The notes under the pieces are model-generated. The model searched no databases, was not told the DNA's origin, and saw only the letters and a list, made by a program, of their open reading frames with translations. 64,000 nucleotides of DNA from Roseicyclus mahoneyensis (GTDB lineage: Bacteria > Pseudomonadota > Alphaproteobacteria > Rhodobacterales > Rhodobacteraceae), in contig NZ_QGGW01000007.1 of NCBI RefSeq assembly GCF_003148775.1, positions 153,248-217,247 of the forward strand, read 5' to 3'. The first letter of the stretch is position 1. The number at the start of each line of letters is the position of its first letter. Below, piece by piece: positions 62,260 through 64,000 of this stretch. A program made the translations under genes and the position numbers.

Positions 62260-63246
62260 GTGCCTGACACACCCAAACCGAGCTTTCCGCTCAGCCGCCG
62301 CACCGCCCTCATCGCGACCTCGGCGCTCGCGGCCAGCGCCGGCCTTCCACTGAAGACCGCCCATGCCACCGAATTGACCACAACCGACCTTTCCCAAGGA
62401 GGAAAATCAATGGGTTATGTGACCACCGACGATCACGTTCAGATCTTCTACAAGGACTGGGGCCCGCGAGACGCCCAGCCCGTCGTCTTCCACCACGGCT
62501 GGCCGCTCAGCTCGGACGACTGGGATGCGCAGATGCTCTTCTTCCTCGCCCACGGGTATCGCGTCGTCGCGCATGACCGGCGGGGGCACGGACGCTCCGG
62601 TCAGGTGACCGAGGGCCATGATATCGACCACTACGCCGCCGATGCCTTTGCTGTTGCACAGGCGCTGGACCTGACCAACGCCGTCCATATCGGCCATTCC
62701 ACCGGTGGCGGAGAGGTGGCGCGCTACGTGGCGCGGTATGGTGCCCCGGCGGGGCGGGTCGCGAAGGCCGTTCTGGTCGCCGCCATCCCGCCGCTGATGC
62801 TGCGGACCGAGGCCAATCCCGAGGGCACGCCGATGGAGGTCTTCGACGGGTTCCGCGCAGCGCTTTCCGGCAATCGCGCGCAATTCTTCCGCGACGTTCC
62901 CGCAGGGCCCTTCTACGGCTTCAACCGGGAAGGCGTTGAGGCGCAGGAGGGCGTGATTCAGAACTGGTGGCGTCAGGGCATGATGGGAAGTGCGAAGGCG
63001 CATTACGACGGCATCAAGGCCTTTTCCGAGACCGATCAGACCGAGGATCTGAGGGCGATGACGGTGCCCACCCTCGTGCTGCATGGCGAGGACGATCAGG
63101 TGGTGCCGATCGCCGCATCGGCCCTGAGGGCCGTCGATCTTTTGCCCGATGGCACGCTCAAGACCTATCCCGGGTTCTCGCACGGCATGCTGACGGTGAA
63201 TGCCGATGTGCTGAACGCCGATCTGCTCGCCTTCATCACCGGTTAG
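62260..63246 (+). CDS. Alpha/beta hydrolase (non-heme chloroperoxidase-like) with alternative start
   Basis: 328 residues from GTG (GGAG 8 nt upstream). The first 37 residues hold a twin-arginine signal, SRRTALIATSALAASAG. An internal ATG at 62410 has a stronger AAGGAGG site and gives a 278-residue protein beginning MGYVTTDDHVQIFYKDWGPR, the usual start of this family. Triad: Ser in IGHSTGGGEVARY, Asp in HGEDDQVVPI, His in PGFSHGML. It hydrolyses esters or perhydrolyses small acids. Both exported and cytoplasmic forms may be made. Confidence 0.88.
   Translation: MPDTPKPSFPLSRRTALIATSALAASAGLPLKTAHATELTTTDLSQGGKSMGYVTTDDHVQIFYKDWGPRDAQPVVFHHGWPLSSDDWDAQMLFFLAHGYRVVAHDRRGHGRSGQVTEGHDIDHYAADAFAVAQALDLTNAVHIGHSTGGGEVARYVARYGAPAGRVAKAVLVAAIPPLMLRTEANPEGTPMEVFDGFRAALSGNRAQFFRDVPAGPFYGFNREGVEAQEGVIQNWWRQGMMGSAKAHYDGIKAFSETDQTEDLRAMTVPTLVLHGEDDQVVPIAASALRAVDLLPDGTLKTYPGFSHGMLTVNADVLNADLLAFITG
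62400..62412 (+). promoter_or_regulatory. Internal ribosome site and alternative start of the hydrolase
   Basis: AAGGAGG (from about 62396) is followed after 7 nt by ATG at 62410. It is stronger than the site before the upstream GTG and sits exactly where relatives begin. Confidence 0.6.
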
Positions 63247-63328
63247 GCGACCAACGGCGCGGCGTCGGCGCCGCGCCGTCCCCAACTTTGCCACCGCCAA
63301 CAATCTTCCTCATCAAGGGATACGATCC

Positions 63329-63727
63329 ATGTCCAAGCGAGAAGCTATCTTCCCCGCAAACCGGCACGCGCTTTACGAGGCGCATGGCTACTCCGCGGCA
63401 GTTCGCTCCGGCGATCTCCTCTTCATCTCCGGGCAGGTCGGCAGCCGCACTGACGGCTCTCCAGAGCCTGATTTCGCCAAGCAGGTCGAGTTGGCGTTCC
63501 AGAATCTCGACGCCGTGCTCACGGCGGCTGGATCGAGCTTCGACGACATCATCGACGTGACCACCTTCCACACCGACCCCGAAACGCAGTTCGGGACGAT
63601 CATGCCGGTGAAGGATCGGTATTTTCCGGCGGCGCCACATCCGACATGGACGGCGGTCGGGGTGAACTGGCTTGCCGGTTTTGATTTCGAGATCAAGGTC
63701 GTGGCCCGCGTGCCTGAAGCTCATTGA
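63329..63727 (+). CDS. RidA family protein
   Basis: 132 residues. GDLLFISGQVGSRTDGSPEP, NLDAVLTAAGSSFDDIIDVT and TWTAVGVNWLAGFDFEIKVV follow the YjgF/RidA layout; members hydrolyse reactive imines or related intermediates. The conserved Arg of true imine deaminases is not clear here, so a relaxed activity is possible. It follows the hydrolase on the same strand by 82 nt and is probably in its operon. An insertion sequence begins right after its stop. Confidence 0.88.
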   Translation: MSKREAIFPANRHALYEAHGYSAAVRSGDLLFISGQVGSRTDGSPEPDFAKQVELAFQNLDAVLTAAGSSFDDIIDVTTFHTDPETQFGTIMPVKDRYFPAAPHPTWTAVGVNWLAGFDFEIKVVARVPEAH

Positions 63728-63905
63728 AGCGGAACTGAGCCCCGCATCTTCCTCCAGTTTGAGGTAGAATCCGCTCCAAACGAGGAGACGGACAATGAAG
63801 CGATCGAGGTTCAGCGAGGAGCAGATCATCGCGATGCTGAAAGAGCAGGAGGCCGGAATGCTCACGGCTGATGTCTGCCGCAAGCACGGGGTGAGTTCTG
63901 CGACG
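63728..63905 (+). mobile_element. IS3-family element, left end only, interrupted
   Basis: It carries the first 37 codons of an OrfA transposase from ATG 63795 (MKRSRFSEEQIIAMLKEQEA through CRKHGVSSAT). Homology is cut after Ala-Thr at 63905, where another IS begins and supplies the stop codon. The left end lies immediately after ridA. Confidence 0.8.
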
Positions 63906-63908
63906 TGA
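63795..63908 (+). pseudogene. Truncated IS3 OrfA transposase
   Basis: 37 codons of the helix-turn-helix domain of an IS3-family OrfA. The frame then runs into the terminal TGA of the second insertion sequence. Non-functional as it stands. Confidence 0.8.
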
Positions 63909-64000
63909 GCTACCCCCCGAAAATTGGACAGTGACGGAAGCTACGATCTGAGGTCTGCTGATCCCCAAGACGAGGAGATCAGAATATGTCGAAACGCAGG
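63906..64000 (+). mobile_element. Second insertion sequence, left end (continues past window)
   Basis: Begins TGAGCTACCCCCCGAAAATT, which reads as a terminal inverted repeat of an IS3-like element, inside the first IS. A transposase frame starts at ATG 63986 (MSKRR) after a GAGGAGAT ribosome site and leaves the window. Confidence 0.7.
63986..64000 (+). CDS. Transposase start of the second IS (partial)
   Basis: Only five codons (MSKRR) are inside the window. The preceding GAGGAG and the IS end support a transposase OrfA; the basic start is usual for this family. Confidence 0.5.

Noticed and set aside
1..64000. CRISPR arrays, rRNA and tRNA genes
   Set aside because: No regularly spaced repeats of 24-40 bp and no cloverleaf or rRNA-like sequence was seen on reading through; a covariance-model scan would be needed to exclude small RNAs.

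Overview
The window is high-GC DNA typical of a Rhodobacterales (roseobacter-like) alphaproteobacterium. Three things point there: the complete beta-hydroxyaspartate cycle cluster (bhcABCD plus bhcR), a Hint-domain protein next to an RTX-type secreted sulfatase, and dense operons with 4-nt ATGA overlaps. No rRNA or tRNA gene and no CRISPR array was seen. The assignment rests on gene content only.

Layout. 1-3.7 kb: a truncated von Willebrand factor A (VWA) protein, a CcdA antitoxin with a damaged CcdB, and an AT-richer pair (DUF488 plus a dual-OB-like protein) that looks horizontally acquired. 3.7-11.2 kb: a four-gene minus-strand operon (glycosyltransferase/methyltransferase fusion, an unknown protein, a possible lectin-fold protein, an RTX sulfatase), then a Hint-domain gene ending in a strong terminator. 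11.2-15.2 kb: a TDT/TsoY-like membrane protein, a bile acid:sodium symporter homologue and an acyl-CoA ligase. 15.3-23.3 kb: ureide degradation (uraH, puuE-uraD fusion, allA) beside bhcD-bhcC-bhcB-bhcA and the divergent bhcR. AllA releases glyoxylate and the bhc enzymes convert glyoxylate to oxaloacetate, so the two blocks form one plausible carbon and nitrogen route. 23.6-36.2 kb: a surface polysaccharide locus. One arm makes and transfers GDP-L-fucose (gmd, fcl, fucosyltransferase, two more glycosyltransferases). The other is a long minus-strand operon making a CDP-linked methylated 6-deoxysugar (rfbF, rfbG, epimerase, C-methyltransferase, other methyltransferases, two GT2 enzymes).

36.2-37.7 kb is gene debris: a frameshifted flavin reductase remnant abutting an internally deleted LysR remnant. 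From 37.7 kb to the end the window is a series of small modules, most of them a transcription factor next to or divergent from its likely target enzymes: LysR/SDR, TetR/NmrA-SnoaL, AmpR-type LysR/beta-lactamase, TetR/prolyl oligopeptidase, AraC/SDR, two-component system, LysR/flavodoxin-fold reductase, LysR/Tat hydrolase-RidA. The window ends in one insertion sequence inserted into another.

Most notable points: (1) a class A beta-lactamase followed by an intact paralogue in which nearly all catalytic residues are replaced, plus a small secreted cysteine protein, under an AmpR-like divergent regulator; (2) helically phased TGAAA-N5-TTTCA sites between bhcA and bhcR that look like the BhcR operator; (3) a CcdB toxin inactivated at both ends beside an intact CcdA; (4) a hydrolase with two good translation starts, one giving a Tat signal peptide and one a cytoplasmic form.
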